This document shows positions 1 to 14,696 of a stretch of DNA of 64,000 bases, one piece after another. Position 1 is the first letter of the stretch. Each line of letters begins with the position of its first letter. The stretch covers positions 9,054,200-9,118,199 of the forward strand of contig OY987232.1 of assembly GCA_963920705.1 (NCBI GenBank). The letters run 5' to 3'. The position numbers and the translations under genes are program-made. The notes under the pieces were generated by a model that saw nothing but the letters and a program-made list of their open reading frames with translations, was not told the DNA's origin and made no database searches. This DNA is from Odiellus spinosus (lineage: Eukaryota > Arthropoda > Arachnida > Opiliones > Phalangiidae).

Positions 1-3000
1 CATCTCATTACGCCCTTGCATCTCATTACGCCCTTGCATCTCATTACGACCTTGCATCTCATTACGCCCTTGCATCTTATTACGACCTTGCATCTCATTA
101 CGACCTTGCATCTCATTACGCCCTTGCATCTCATTACGCCCTTGCATCTCATACCGCCCTTGCATCTCATACCGCCCTTGCATCTCATACCGCCCTTGCA
201 TCTCATACCGCCCTTGCATCTCATACCGCCCTTGATTCTCATACCGCCCTTGATTCTCATACCGCCCTGGCATCTCATACCGCCCTGGCATCTCATACCG
301 CCCTGGCATCTCATACCGCCCTGGCATCTCATACCGCCCTGGCATCTCATACCGCCCTGGCATCTCATACCGCCCTGGCATCTCATACCGCCCTGGCATC
401 TCATACCGCCCTGGCATCTCATACCGCCCTGGCATCTCATACCGCCCTGGCATCTCATTCCGCCCTGGCATCTCATTCCGCCCTGGCATCTCATTCCGCC
501 CTGGCATCTCATTCCGCCCTGGCATCTCATTACGCCCTGGCATCTCATTACGCCCTGGCATCTCATTACGCCCTGGCATCTCATTACGCCCTGGCATCTC
601 ATTACGCCCTGGCATCTCATTACGCCCTGGCATCTCATTACGCCCTGGCATCTCATTTCGCCCTGGCATCTCATTACGCCCTGGCATCTCATTACGCCCT
701 GGCATCTCATTACGCCCTGGCATCTCATTACGCCCTGGCATCTCATTACGCCCTGGCATCTCATTTCGCCCTGGCTTCTCATTTCGCCCTGGCATCTCAT
801 TTCGCCCTGGCATCTCATTACGCCCTGGCATCTCATTACGCCCTGGCATCTCATTACGCCCTGGCATCTCATTACGCCCTGGCATCTCATTACGCCCTTG
901 CATCTCATTGCGCCCTTGCATCTCATTGCGCCCTTGCATCTCATTGCGCCTTTGCATCTCATTGCGCCCTTGCACCTCATACCGCCCTTGCACCTCATAC
1001 CGCCCTTGCACCTCATACCGCCCTTGCACCTCATACCGCCCTTGCACCTCATACCGCCCTTGCACCTCATACCGCCCTTTCACCTCATACCGCCCTTTCA
1101 CCTCATACCGCCCTGGCACCTCATACCGCCCTGGCACCTCATACCGCCCTGGCATCTCATACCGCCCTGGCATCTCATACCGCCCTGGCATCTCATTTCG
1201 CCCTGGCATCTCATTTCGCCCTGGCATCTCATTACGCCCTGGCATCTCATTACGCCCTGGCATCTCATTACGCCCTGGCATCTCATTACGCCCTTGCATC
1301 TCATTACGCCCTTGCATCTCATTACGCCCTTGCATCTCATTACGCCCTTGCATCTCATTACGCCCTTGCATCTCATTACGCCCTTGCAACTCATTACGCC
1401 CTTGCATCTCATTACGCCCTTGCATCTCATTACGCCCTTGCATCTCATTACGACCTTGCATCTCATTACGCCCTTGCATCTCATTACGCCCTTGCATCTC
1501 ATTACGCCCTTGCATCTCATTACGCCCTTGTTTCTCATTACGCCCTTGCATCTCATTACGCCCTTGCATCTCATTACGCCCTTGCATCTCATTACGCCCT
1601 TGCATCTCATTACGCCCTTGCATCTCATTACGCCCTTGCATCTCATTACGCCCTTGCATCTCATTACGCCCTTGCATCTCATTACGACCTTGCATCTCAT
1701 TACGCCCTGGCATCTCATTACGACCTGGCATCTCATTACGACCTGGCATCTCATTACGCCCTGGCATCTCATTACGCCCTGGCATCTCATTACGCCCTGG
1801 CATCTCATTACGCCAGGGCATCTCATTACGCCCTGGCATCTCATTACGCCCTGGCATCTCATTACGCCCTGGCATCTCATTACGCCCTGGCATCTCATTA
1901 CGCCCTGGCATCTCATTACGCCCTGGCATCTCATTACGCCCTGGCATCTCATTACGCCCTTGCATCTCATTACGCCCTTGCACCTCATTACGCCCTTGCA
2001 TCTCATTACGCCCTTGCATCTCATTACGCCCTTGCATCTCATTACGCCCTTGCATCTCATTACGCCCTTGCATCTCATTACGCCCTTGCATCTCATTACG
2101 CCCTTGCATCTCATTACGCCCTTGCATATCATTACGCCCTTGCATCTCATTACGACCTTGCATCTCATTACGCCCTTGCATCTCATTACGCCCTTGCATC
2201 TCATTACGCCCTTGCATCTCATTACGCCATTGCATCTCATTACGCCCTTGCATCTCATTACGCCCTTGCATCTCATTACGCCCTTGCATCTCATTACGCC
2301 CTTGCATCTCATTACGCCCTTGCATCTCATTACGCCCTTGCATCTCATTACGCCCTTGCATCTCATTACGCCCTTGCATCTCATTACGCCCTTGCATCTC
2401 ATTACGACCTTGCATCTCATTACGCCCTTGCATCTCATTACGACCTTGCATCTCATTACGACCTTGCATCTCATTACGCCCTTGCATCTCATTACGCCCT
2501 TGCATCTCATACCGCCCTTGCATCTCATACCGCCCTTGCATCTCATACCGCCCTTGCATCTCATACCGCCCTTGCATCTCATACCGCCCTTGCATCTCAT
2601 ACCGCCCTTGCATCTCATACCGCCCTTGCATCTCATTACGCCCTTGCATCTCATTACGCCCTTGCACCTCATTACTCCCTTGCATCTCATTACTCCCTTG
2701 CATCTCATTACTCCCTTGCATCTCATTACGCCTTGCATCTCATTACGCCCTTGCATCTCATTACGCCCTTGCATCTCATTACGCCCTTGCATCTCATTAC
2801 GCCCTTGCATCTCATTACGCCCTTGCATCTCATTACGCCCTTGCATCTCATTACGCCCTTGCATCTCATACCGCCCTTGCATCTCATACCGCCCTTGCAT
2901 CTCATACCGCCCTTGCATCTCATACCGCCCTTGCATCTCATTACGCCCTTGCATCTCATTACGCCCTTGCACCTCATTACGCCCTTGCACCTCATTACGC

Positions 3001-6000
3001 CCTTGCACCTCATTACGCCCTTGCACCTCATTACGCCCTTGCACCTCATTACTCCCTTGCATCTCATTACTCCCTTGCATCTCATTACTCCCTTGCATCT
3101 CATTACGCCTTTGCATCTCATTACGCCCTTGCATCTCATTACGCCCTTGCATCTCATTACGCCCTTGCATCTCATTACGCCCTTGCATCTCATTACGCCC
3201 TTGCATCTCATTACGCCCTTGCATCTCATTACGCCCTTGCATCTCATTAGGCCCTTGCATCTCATTACGCCCTTGCATCTCATTACGCCCTTGCATCTCA
3301 TTACGCCCTTGCATCTCATTACGCCCTTGCATCTCATTCCGCCCTTGCATCTCATACCGCCCTTGCATCTCATACCGCCCTTGCATCTCATACCGCCCTT
3401 GCATCTCATACCGCCCTTGCATCTCATACCGCCCTTGCATCTCATTACGCCCTTGCATCTCATTACGCCCTTGCACCTCATTACGCCCTTGCACCTCATT
3501 ACGCCCTTGCACCTCATTACGCCCTTGCACCTCATTACGCCCTTGCACCTCATTACGCCCTTGCACCTCATTACGCCCTTGCACCTCATTACGTCCTTGC
3601 ACCTCTTTACGCCCTTGCACCTCATTACGCCCTTGCACCTCATTACGCCCTTGCACCTCATTACGCCCTTGCACCTCATTACGCCCTTGCATCTCATTAC
3701 GCCCTTGCATCTCATTACGCCCTTGCATCTCATTACGCCCTTGCATCTCATTACGCCCTGGCATCTCATTACGCCCTGGCATCTCATTACGCCCTGGCAT
3801 CTCATTACGCCCTGGCATCTCATTACGCCCTGGCATCTCATTACGCCCTGGCATCTCATTACGCCCTGGCATCTCATTACGCCCTGGCATCTCATTACGC
3901 CCTGGCATCTCATTACGCCCTTGCATCTCATTACGCCCTTGCACCTCATTACACCCTTGCACCTCATTACGCCCTTGCACCTCATTACGCCCTTGCACCT
4001 CATTACGCCCTTGCACCTCATTACGCCCTTGCACCTCATTACGCCCTTGCACCTCATTACGCCCTTGCATGTCATTACGCCCTCGCACCTCATTACGCCC
4101 TCGCACCTCATTACGCCCTCGCATCTCATTACGCCCTCGCATCTCATTACGCCCTCGCATCTCATTACGCCCTCGCATCTCATTACGCCCTCGCATCTCA
4201 TTACGCCCTTGCATCTCATTACGCCCTTGCATCTCATTACGCCCTTGCATCTCATTTACGCCCTCGCATCTCATTACGCCCTCGCATCTCATTACGCCCT
4301 CGCACCTCATTACGCCCTCGCATCTCATTACGCCCTCGCATCTCATTACGCCCTCGCATCTCATTACGCCCTCGCATCTCATTACGCCCTTGCATCTCAT
4401 TACGCCCTTGCATGTCATTACGCCCTTGCATCTCATTACGCCCTTGCATCTCATTACGCCCTTGCATCTCATTACGCCCTTGCATCTCATTACGACCTTG
4501 CATCTCATTGCGCCCTTGCATCTCATTGCGCCCTTGCATCTCATTGCGCCCTTGCATCTCATTGCGCCCTTGCATCTCATTGCGCCCTTGCATCTCATTG
4601 CGCCCTTGCATCTCATTGCGCCCTTGCATCTCATTGCGCCCTTGCATCTCATTGCGCCCTTGCATCTCATTGCGCCCTTGCATCTCATTGCGCCCTTGCA
4701 TCTCATTGCGCCCTTGCACCTCATACCGCCCTTGCACCTCATACCGCCCTTGCACCTCATACCGCCCTTGCACCTCATACCGCCCTTGCACCTCATACCG
4801 CCCTTGCACCTCATACCGCCCTTTCACCTCATACCGCCCTTTCACCTCATACCGCCCTGGCACCTCATACCGCCCTGGCACCTCATACCGCCCTGTCATC
4901 TCATACCGCCCTGGCATCTCATTTCGCCCTGGCACCTCATTTCGCCCTGGTATCTCATTACGCCCTGGCGTCTCATTACGCCCTGGCATCTCATTACGCC
5001 CTTGCATCTCATTACGCCCTTGCATCTCATTACGCCCTTGCATCTCATTTCGCCCTTGCATCTCATTACGCCCTTGCATCTCATTACGCCCTTGCATCTC
5101 ATTACGCCCTTGCATCTCATTACGCCCTTGCATCTCATTACGCCCTTGCATCTCATTACGCCCTTGCATCTCATTACGCCCTTGCATCTCATTACGCCCT
5201 TGCATCTCATTACGCCCTTGCATCTCATTACGCCCTTGCATCTCATTACGACCTTGCATCTCATTACGCCCTTGCATCTTATTACGACCTTGCATCTCAT
5301 TACGACCTTGCATCTCATTACGCCCTTGCATCTCATTACGCCCTTGCATCTCATACCGCCCTTGCATCTCATACCGCCCTTGCATCTCATACCGCCCTTG
5401 CATCTCATACCGCCCTTGCATCTCATACCGCCCTTGATTCTCATACCGCCCTTGATTCTCATACCGCCCTGGCATCTCATACCGCCCTGGCATCTCATAC
5501 CGCCCTGGCATCTCATACCGCCCTGGCATCTCATACCGCCCTGGCATCTCATACCGCCCTGGCATCTCATACCGCCCTGGCATCTCATACCACCCTGGCA
5601 TCTCATACCGCCCTGGCATCTCATACCGCCCTGGCATCTCATACCGCCCTGGCATCTCATTCCGCCCTGGCATCTCATTCCGCCCTGGCATCTCATTCCG
5701 CCCTGGCATCTCATTCCGCCCTGGCATCTCATTCCGCCCTGGCATCTCATTACGCCCTGGCATCTCATTACGCCCTGGCATCTCATTACGCCCTGGCATC
5801 TCATTACGCCCTGGCATCTCATTACGCCCTGGCATCTCATTTCGCCCTGGCATCTCATTACGCCCTGGCATCTCATTACGCCCTGGCATCTCATTACGCC
5901 CTGGCATCTCATTACGCCCTGGCATCTCATTACGCCCTGGCATCTCATTTCGCCCTGGCTTCTCATTTCGCCCTGGCATCTCATTTCGCCCTGGCATCTC

Positions 6001-7974
6001 ATTACGCCCTGGCATCTCATTACGCCCTGGCATCTCATTACGCCCTGGCATCTCATTACGCCCTGGCATCTCATTACGCCCTGGCATCTCATTACGCTCT
6101 GGCATCTCATTACGCCCTTGCATCTCATTACGCCCTTGCATCTCATTCCGCCCTTGCATCTCATTCCGCCCTTGCATCTCATTCCGCCCTTGCATCTCAT
6201 TCCGCCCTTGCATCTCATTCCGCCCTTGCATCTCATTCCGCCCTTGCATCTCATTCCGCCCTTGCATCTCATTCCGCCCTTGCATCTCATTCCGCCCTTG
6301 CATCTCATTCCGCCCTTGCATCTCACTCCGCCCTTGCATCTCATTCCGCCCTTGCATCTCATTCCGCCCTTGCATCTCATTCCGCCCTTGCATCTCATTC
6401 CGCCCTTGCATCTCATTCCGCCCTTGCATCTCATACCGCCCTTGCATCTCATACCGCCCTTGCATCTCATACCGCCCTTGCATCTCATACCGCCCTTGCA
6501 TCTCATACCGCCCTTGCATCTCATTACGCCCTTGCATCTCATTACGCCTTAGCATCTCATTACGCCCTTGCATCTCATTACGCCCTTGCATCTCATTACG
6601 CCCTTGCATCTCATTACGCCCTTGCATCTCATTGCGCCCTTGCATCTCATTACGCCCTTGCATCTCATTCCGCCCTTGCATCTCATTCCGCCCTTGCATC
6701 TCATTCCGCCCTTGCATCTCATTCCGCCCTTGCATCTCATAACGCCCTTGCATCTCATTACGCCCTTGCAACTCATTACGCCCTTGCATCTCATTCCGCC
6801 CTTGCATCTCATTCCGCCCTTGCATCTCATTCCGCCCTTGCATCTCATACCGCCCTTGCATCTCATACCGCCCTTGCATCTCATATCGCCCTTGCATCTC
6901 ATATCGCCCTTGCATCTCATACCGCCCTTGCATCTCATACCGCCCTTGCATCTCATTACGCCCTTGCATCTCATAACGCCCTTGCATCTCATTACGCCCT
7001 TGCATCTCATTACGCCCTTGCATCTCATAACGCCCTTGCATCTCATTACGCCCTTGCATCTCATTACGCCCTTGCATCTCATTACGCCCTTGCATCTCAT
7101 TACGCCCTTGCATCTCATTACGCCCTTGCATCTCATTACGCCCTTGCATCTCATTACGCCCTTGCATCTCATTACGCCCTTGCATCTCATTACGCCTTAG
7201 CATCTCATTACGCCCTTGCATCTCATTACGCCCTTGCATCTCATTACGCCCTTGCATCTCATTACGCCCTTGCATCTCATTGCGCCCTTGCATCTCATTA
7301 CGCCCTTGCATCTCATTACGCCCTTGCATCTCATTACGACCTTGCATCTCATTACGCCCTTGCAACTCATTACGCCCTTGCATCTCATTGCGCCCTTGCA
7401 TCTCATTACGCCCTTGCATCTCATTACGCCCTTGCATCTCATTACGACCTTGCATCTCATTACGCCCTTGCAACTCATTACGCCCTTGCATCTCATTCCG
7501 CCCTTGCATCTCATTCCGCCCTTGCATCTCATTCCGCCCTTGCATCTCATTCCGCCCTTGCATCTCATTCCGCCCTTGCATCTCATTCCGCCCTTGCATC
7601 TCATACCGCCCTTGCATCTCATACCGCCCTTGCATCTCATATCGCCCTTGCATCTCATACCGCCCTTGCATCTCATACCGCGCTTGCATCTCATTACGCC
7701 CTTGCATCTCATACCGCCCTTGCATCTCATTACGCCCTTGCATCTCATTACGCCCTTGCATCTCATTACGCCCTTGCATCTCATCACGCCCTTGCATCTC
7801 ATTACGCCCTTGCATCTCATTACGACCTTGCATCTCATTACGCCCTTGCATCTCATTACGACCTTGCATCTCATTACGCCCTTGCATCTCATTACGCCCT
7901 TGCATCTCATTACGCCCTTGCATCTCATTACGCCCTTGCATCTCATACCGCCCTTGCATCTCATACCGCCCTTG
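1..7974 (+). repeat. Satellite block A: phased 18-mers in variant runs
   Basis: Monomers stay in constant 18-bp register except for a 17-mer near 2729 (CGCCTTG) and a 19-mer near 4251 (CATTTACG), which cancel each other. Variants come in runs, for example CCTGG monomers at about 265-890, CACCTCATACC at about 970-1130 and CATTGCG at about 4508-4720. Parts are duplicated: the CTTGATTCTC pair at 231 recurs at 5433 (offset 5202), and CTTTCACC at 1077 recurs at 4821 (offset 3744). Both offsets are exact multiples of 18. CGCCTTAG monomers occur near 6550 and 7196. No gene is seen. Confidence 0.9.
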
Positions 7975-10729
7975 CATCTCAATACCGCCCTTGCATCTCA
8001 ATACCGCCCTTGCATCTCATACCGCCCTTGCATCTCATTCCGCCCTTGCATCTCATTCCGCCCTTGCATCTCATTCCGCCCTTGCATCTCATTCCGCCCT
8101 TGCATCTCATTCCGCCCTTGCATCTCATTCCGCCCTTGCATCTCATTCCGCCCTTGCATCTCATTCCGCCCTTGCATCTCATTCCGCCCTTGCATCTCAT
8201 TCCGCCCTTGCATCTCATTCCGCCCTTGCATCTCATTCCGCCCTTGCATCTCATTACGCCCTTGCATCTCATTACGCCCTTGCAACTCATTACGCCCTTG
8301 CATCTCATTCCGCCCTTGCATCTCATTCCGCCCTTGCATCTCATTCCGCCCTTGCATCTCATTCCGCCCTTGCATCTCATTCCGCCCTTGCATCTCATTC
8401 CGCCCTTGCATCTCATTCCGCCCTTGCATCTCATTCCGCCCTTGCATCTCATACCGCCCTTGCATCTCATACCGCCCTTGCATCTCATATCGCCCTTGCA
8501 TCTCATACCGCCCTTGCATCTCATACCGCCCTTGCATCTCATTACGCCCTTGCATCTCATACCGCCCTTGCATCTCATTACGCCCTTGCATCTCATTACG
8601 CCCTTGCATCTCATACCGCCCTTGCATCTCATACCGCCCTTGCATCTCAATTTGCCCTTGCATCTCATACCGCCCTTGCATCTCATACCGCCCTTGCATC
8701 TCATTCCGCCCTTGCATCTCATTCCGCCCTTGCATCTCATTCCGCCCTTTCATCTCATTCCGCCCTTGCATCTCATTCCGCCCTTGCATCTCATTCCGCC
8801 CTTGCATCTCATTCCGCCCTTGCATCTCATTCCGCCCTTGCATCTCATTCCGCCCTTGCATCTCATTACGCCCTTGCATCTCATTACGCCCTTGCATCTC
8901 ATTACGCCCTTGCATCTCATTACGCCCTTGCATCTCATTACGCCCTGGCATCTCATACCGCCCTGGCATCTCATACCGCCCTGGCATCTCATTCCGCCCT
9001 GGCATCTCATTACGCCCTGGCATCTCATTACGCTCTGGCATCTCATTACGCCCTGGCATCTCATTTCGCCCTGGCATCTCATTACGCCCTGGCATCTCAT
9101 TACGCCCTGGCATCTCATTACGCCCTGGCATCTCATTACGCCCTGGCATCTCATTTCGCCCTGGCATCTCATTTCGCCCTGGCATCTCATTTCACCCTGG
9201 CATCTCATTACGCCCTGGCATCTCATTACGCCCTGGCATCTCATTACGCCCTGGCATCTCATTACGCCCTGGCATCTCATTACGCCCTGGCATCTCATTA
9301 CGCCCTTGCATCTCATTACGCCTTTGCATCTCATTACGCCCTTGCATCTCATTACGCCCTTGCATCTCATACCGCCCTTGCATCTCATACCGCCCTTGCA
9401 TCTCATACCGCCCTTGCATCTCATTACGCCCTTGCATCTCATTACGCCCTTGCATCTCATTACGCCCTTGCATCTCATTCCGCCCTTGCATCTCATTCCG
9501 CCCTTGCATCTCATTCCGCCCTTGCATCTCATTCCGCCCTTGCATCTCATTCCGCCCTTGCATCTCATTCCGCCCTTGCATCTCATTCCGCCCTTGCATC
9601 TCATTCCGCCCTTGCATCTCATTCCGCCCTTGCATCTCACTCCGCCCTTGCATCTCATTCCGCCCTTGCATCTCATTCCGCCCTTGCATCTCATACCGAC
9701 CTAGCATCTCATACCGCCCTTGCATCTCATACCGCCCTTGCATCTCATACCGCCCTTGCATCTCATACCGCCCTTGCATCTCAATACCGCCCTTGCATCT
9801 CAATACCGCCCTTGCATCTCATTCCGCTCTTGCATCTCATTCCGCCCTTGCATCTCATTCCGCCCTTGCATCTCATTCCGCCCTTGCATCTCATTCCGCC
9901 CTTGCATCTCATTCCGCCCTTGCATCTCATTCCGCCCTTGCATCTCATTCCGCCCTTGCATCTCATTCCGCCCTTGCATCTCATTCCGCCCTCGCATCTC
10001 ATTCCGCCCTCGCATCTCATTCCGCCCTCGCATCTCATTCCGCCCTCGCATCTCATTACGCCCTCGCATCTCATTACGCCCTCGCATCTCATTACGCCCT
10101 CGCATCTCATTACGCCCTCGCATCTCATTACGCCCTCGCATCTCATTACGCCCTCGCATCTCATTACGCCCTCGCATCTCATTACGCCCTCGCATCTCAT
10201 ACCGCCCTCGCATCTCATACCGCCCTCGCATCTCATACCGCCCTCGCATCTCATACCGCCCTCGCATCTCATACCGCCCTCGCATCTCATACCGCCCTCG
10301 CATCTCATACCGCCCTCGCATCTCAATATGCCCTTGCATCTCATACCGCCCTTGCATCTCATACCGCCCTTGCATCTCATACCGCCCTTGCATCTCATTC
10401 CGCCCTTGCATCTCATTCCGCACTTGCATCTCATTCCGCCCTTGCATCTCATTCCGCCCTTGCATCTCATTCCGCCCTTGCATCTCATTCCGCCCTTGCA
10501 TCTCATTACGCCCTTGCATCTCATTACGCCCTTGCATCTCATTACGCCCTTGCATCTCATTACGCCCTTGCATCTCATTACGCCCTTGCATCTCATACCG
10601 CCCTTGCATCTCATACCGCCCTTGCATCTCATACCGCCCTTGCATCTCATACCGCCCTTGCATCTCAATATGCCCTTGCATCTCATACCGCCCTTGCATC
10701 TCATTCCGCCCTTGCATCTCATTCCGCCC

Positions 10730-13700
10730 TTGCATCTCATTCCGCCCTTGCATCTCATTCCGCCCTTGCATCTCATTCCGCCCTTGCATCTCATTCCGCC
10801 CTTGCATCTCATTCCGCCCTTGCATCTCATTCCGCCCTTGCATCTCATTCCGCCCTTGCATCTCATTCCGCCCTTGCATCTCATTACGCCCTTGCATCTC
10901 ATTACGCCCTTGCAACTCATTCCGCCCTTGCATCTCATTCCGCCCTTGCATCTCATTCCGCCCTTGCATCTCATTCCGCCCTTGCATCTCATTCCGCCCT
11001 TGCATCTCATTCCGCCCTTGCATCTCATTCCGCCCTTGCATCTCATTCCGCCCTTGCATCTCATTCCGCCCTTGCATCTCATTCCGCCCTTGCATCTCAT
11101 ACCGCCCTTGCATCTCATACCGCCCTTGCATCTCATATCGCCCTTGCATCTCATACCGCCCTTGCATCTCATACCGCCCTTGCATCTCATTACGCCCTTG
11201 CATCTCATACCGCCCTTGCATCTCATTACGCCCTTGCATCTCATTACGCCCTTGCATCTCATACCGCCCTTGCATCTCATACCGCCCTTGCATCTCAATT
11301 TGCCCTTGCATCTCATACCGCCCTTGCATCTCATACCGCCCTTGCATCTCATTCCGCCCTTGCATCTCATTCCGCACTTGCATCTCATTCCGCCCTTGCA
11401 TCTCATTCCGCCCTTGCATCTCATTCCGCCCTTGCATCTCATTCCGCCCTTGCATCTCATTCCGCCCTTGCATCTCATTACGCCCTTGCATCTCATTACG
11501 CCCTTGCATCTCATTACGCCCTTGCATCTCATTACGCCCTTGCATCTCATTACGCCCTGGCATCTCATACCGCCCTGGCATCTCATTCCGCCCTGGCATC
11601 TCATTCCGCCCTGGCATCTCATTCCGCCCTGGCATCTCATTACGCCCTGGCATCTCATTACGCCCTGGCATCTCATTACGCCCTGGCATCTCATTTCGCC
11701 CTGGCATCTCATTACGCCCTGGCATCTCATTACGCCCTGGCATCTCATTACGCCCTGGCATCTCATTACGCCCTGGCATCTCATTACGCCCTGGCATCTC
11801 ATTACGCCCTGGCATCTCATTTCGCCCTGGCATCTCATTTCACCCTGGCATCTCATTACGCCCTGGCATCTCATTACGCCCTGGCATCTCATTACGCCCT
11901 GGCATCTCATTACGCCCTGGCATCTCATTACGCCCTGGCATCTCATTACGCCCTTGCATCTCATTACGCCCTTGCATCTCATAACGCCCTTGCATCTCAT
12001 TACGCCCTTGCATCTCATACCGCCCTTGCATCTCATACCGCCCTTGCATCTCATACCGCCCTTGCATCTCATTACGCCCTTGCATCTCATTACGCCCTTG
12101 CATCTCATTACGCCCTTGCATCTCATTCCGCCCTTGCATCTCATTCCGCCCTTGCATCTCATTCCGCCCTTGCATCTCATTCCGCCCTTGCATCTCATTC
12201 CGCCCTTGCATCTCATTCCGCCCTTGCATCTCATTCCGCCCTTGCATCTCATTCCGCCCTTGCATCTCATTCCGCCCTTGCATCTCATTCCGCCCTTGCA
12301 TCTCACTCCGCCCTTGCATCTCATTCCGCCCTTGCATCTCATTCCGCCCTTGCATCTCATACCGACCTAGCATCTCATACCGCCCTTGCATCTCATACCG
12401 CCCTTGCATCTCATACCGCCCTTGCATCTCATACCGCCCTTGCATCTCATACCGCCCTTGCATCTCAATACCGCCCTTGCATCTCAATACCGCCCTTGCA
12501 TCTCATTCCGCCCTTGCATCTCATTCCGCCCTTGCATCTCATTCCGCCATTGCATCTCATTCCGCCCTTGCATCTCATTCCGCCCTTGCATCTTATTCCG
12601 CCCTTGCATCTCATTCCGCCCTTGCATCTCATTCCGCCCTTGCATCTCATTCCGCCCTTGCATCTCATTCCGCCCTTGCATCTCATTCCGCCTTTGCATC
12701 TCATTCCGCCCTCGCATCTCATTCCGCCCTCGCATCTCATTCCGCCCTCGCATCTCATTCCGCCCTCGCATCTCATTACGCCCTCGCATCTCATTACGCC
12801 CTCGCATCTCATTACGCCCTCGCATCTCATTACGCCCTCGCATCTCATTACGCCCTCGCATCTCATTACGCCCTCGCATCTCATACCGCCCTCGCATCTC
12901 ATACCGCCCTCGCATCTCATACCGCCCTTGCATCTCAATATGCCCTTGCATCTCATACCGCCCTTGCATCTCATACCGCCCTTGCATCTCATACCGCCCT
13001 TGCGTCTCATACCGCCCTTGCGTCTCATTCCGCCCTTGCATCTCATTCCGCCCTTGCATCTCATTCCGCCCTTGCATCTCATTCCGCCCTTGCATCTCAT
13101 TCCGCCCTTGCATCTCATTCCGCCCTTGCATCTCATTCCGCCCTTGCATCTCATTCCGCCCTTGCATCTCATTACGCCCTTGCATCTCATTACGCCCTTG
13201 CATCTCATTACGCCCTTGCATCTCATACCGCCCTTGCATCTCATACCGCCCTTGCATCTCATACCGCCCTTGCATCTCATACCGCCCTTGCATCTCAATA
13301 TGCCCTTGCATCTCATACCGCCCTTGCATCTCATACCGCCCTTGCATCTCATTCCGCCCTTGCATCTCATTCCGCCCTTGCATCTCATTCCGCCCTTGCA
13401 TCTCATTCCGCCCTTGCATCTCATTCCGCCCTTGCATCTCATTCCGCCCTTGCATCTCATTCCGCCCTTGCATCTCATACCGCCCTTGCATCTCATACCG
13501 ACCTAGCATCTCATAACGCCCTTGCATCTCATACCGCCCTTGCATCTCATACCGCCCTTGCATCTCAATACCGCCCTTGCATCTCAATACCGCCCTTGCA
13601 TCTCATTCCGCCCTTGCATCTCATTCCGCCCTTGCATCTCATTACGCCCTTGCATCTCATTACGCCCTTGCATCTCATTACGCCCTTGCATCTCATTACG

Positions 13701-14696
13701 CCCTTGCATCTCATTACGCCCTTGCATCTCATTACGCCCTTGCATCTCATTCCGCCCTTGCATCTCATTCCGCCCTTGCATCTCATTCCGCCCTTGCATC
13801 TCATTCCGCCCTTGCATCTCATTCCGCCCTTGCATCTCATTCCGCCTTCGCATCTCATTCCGCCCTCGCATCTCATTCCGCCCTCGCATCTCATTCCGCC
13901 CTCGCATCTCATTACGCCCTCGCATCTCATTACGCCCTCGCATCTCATTACGCCCTCGCATCTCATTACGCCCTCGCATCTCATTACGCCCTCGCATCTC
14001 ATTACGCCCTCGCATCTCATACCGCCCTCGCATCTCATACCACCCTCGCATCTCATACCGCCCTCGCATCTCATACCGCCCTCGCATCTCATACCGCCCT
14101 CGCATCTCAATATGCCCTTGCATCTCATACCGCCCTTGCATCTCATACCGCCCTTGCATCTCATACCGCCCTTGCATCTCATACCGCCCTTGCATCTCAT
14201 TCCGCCCTTGCATCTCATTCCGCCCTTGCATCTCATTCCGCCCTTGCATCTCATTCCGCCCTTGCATCTCATTCCGCCCTTGCATCTCAATCCGCCCTTG
14301 CATCTCATTATGCCCTTGCATCTCATTCCGCCCTTGCATCTCATTACGCCCTTGCATCTCATTACGCCCTTGCATCTCATTACGCCCTTGCATCTCATTA
14401 CGCCCTTGCATCTCATACCACCCTTGCATCTCATACCGCCCTTGCATCTCATACCGCCCTTGCATCTCAATATGCCCTTGCATCTCATACCGCCCTTGCA
14501 TCTCATACCGCCCTTGCATCTCATACCGCCTTTGCATCTCATTCCGCCCTTGCATCTCATTCCGCCCTTGCATCTCATTCCGCCCTTGCATCTCATTCCG
14601 CCCTTGCATCTCATTCCGCCCTTGCATCTCATTCCGCCCTTGCATCTCATTCCGCCCTTGCATCTCATACCGCCCTTGCATCTCATACCGACCTAG
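10730..14696 (+). repeat. First copy of a ~4.0-kb tandem HOR unit
   Basis: Landmarks recur in the next unit at a constant offset of 3966 bp over the right-hand part: CCGACCTAG at 12370, 13506 and 14696 against 16336, 17472 and 18662; CGCCATTG near 12545 against 16511; CTTATTCC near 12592 against 16558; CCACCCTCG near 14040 against 18006. Further left the offset rises to 3984-4004 because of single-monomer gains or losses. The left boundary is approximate. Confidence 0.8.
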
